From Acinetobacter courvalinii (GTDB lineage: Bacteria; Pseudomonadota; Gammaproteobacteria; Pseudomonadales; Moraxellaceae), in the NCBI RefSeq assembly GCF_014635545.1, contig NZ_BMDA01000001.1:1938739-2002738 (forward strand): 64,000 bases of DNA, written 5' to 3'. The notes under the pieces were generated by a model. It did no database searches, was not told where the DNA came from, and saw only the letters and a program-made list of their open reading frames with translations. Shown one piece after another: positions 63,955-64,000 of this stretch. Both the position numbers and the translations under genes were made by a program. Positions within the stretch are counted from its first letter, which is position 1. The number at the start of each line of letters is the position of its first letter.

Positions 63955-64000
63955 TCAGACTCCTTGCTGCAAAGTCGCTTGCAACTCAGCCTTGCTTTTA
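63955..64000 (-). CDS. C-terminal tail of an upstream gene (partial)
   Basis: Fifteen codons of an open frame (KSKAELQATLQQGV then TGA) end 1 nt before the ATG of the dehydrogenase gene. The AAGGAG ribosome site for that gene is within its last codons. Too short to identify. Confidence 0.45.
   Translation of the reverse strand, partial: KSKAELQATLQQGV

Overview
The window reads as chromosomal DNA of an Acinetobacter species. The catechol branch has the Acinetobacter gene set catM, catB, catC, catI, catJ, catF and catD. The AST arginine operon, FadE, an iac auxin-degradation cluster and the codon usage also fit that genus. I see no rRNA, tRNA, CRISPR array, prophage or insertion sequence. The content is almost entirely nutrient catabolism, with each pathway next to its own regulator and transporter.

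Layout. 1-5.7 kb: amino-acid and carbon core (astA partial, astC, gdhA, a divergent Lrp/AsnC regulator, malic enzyme maeA). 6.0-16.9 kb: a cluster with the parts list of the trigonelline (N-methylnicotinate) pathway known from A. baylyi. It has a two-component flavin monooxygenase, two aldehyde dehydrogenases, an alpha/beta hydrolase, an NCS1 permease, a porin and a GntR/FCD regulator, plus two accessory proteins of unclear role. A palindromic operator lies upstream of the regulator and main operon, and a near-copy lies upstream of the succinate-semialdehyde dehydrogenase operon. 17.0-19.0 kb: an SDR/amidohydrolase pair. 19.4-22.3 kb: a TonB receptor with a small periplasmic partner. 22.3-27.4 kb: a lipoprotein hydrolase, a 36-residue membrane microprotein and fadE. 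27.8-30.3 kb: a Fur-type iron-regulated membrane operon. 30.6-33.2 kb: a phosphatase, a small hypothetical gene, a GntR regulator and a divergent AAA-type ATPase.

33.2-42.3 kb: an OprD-type porin, then catM divergent from catB-C-A-I-J-F-D, which takes catechol to succinyl-CoA and acetyl-CoA. catA lies inside the run, in pseudomonad catBCA order. An intrinsic terminator follows catA, and a 600-bp insert of three structured repeats separates catJ from catF. 42.5-46.6 kb: an MFS transporter and a penicillin-acylase-family enzyme. 46.7-54.7 kb: 2-phenylethylamine oxidation (feaB, a GMC oxidoreductase, a porin, tynA, feaR). 54.9-62.9 kb: the indole-3-acetate cluster iacGFEDCIAH with divergent iacR. 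63-64 kb: a 3-hydroxyacyl-CoA dehydrogenase family gene.

How it fits together: the iac pathway ends in catechol, which the cat genes 13 kb away consume. The amine oxidase route gives phenylacetate, and the trigonelline-type route gives succinate. The region works as a plant- and soil-aromatics catabolic island whose products converge on the TCA cycle. Assignments rest on reading the protein sequences and on recalled family knowledge; no database search was run.
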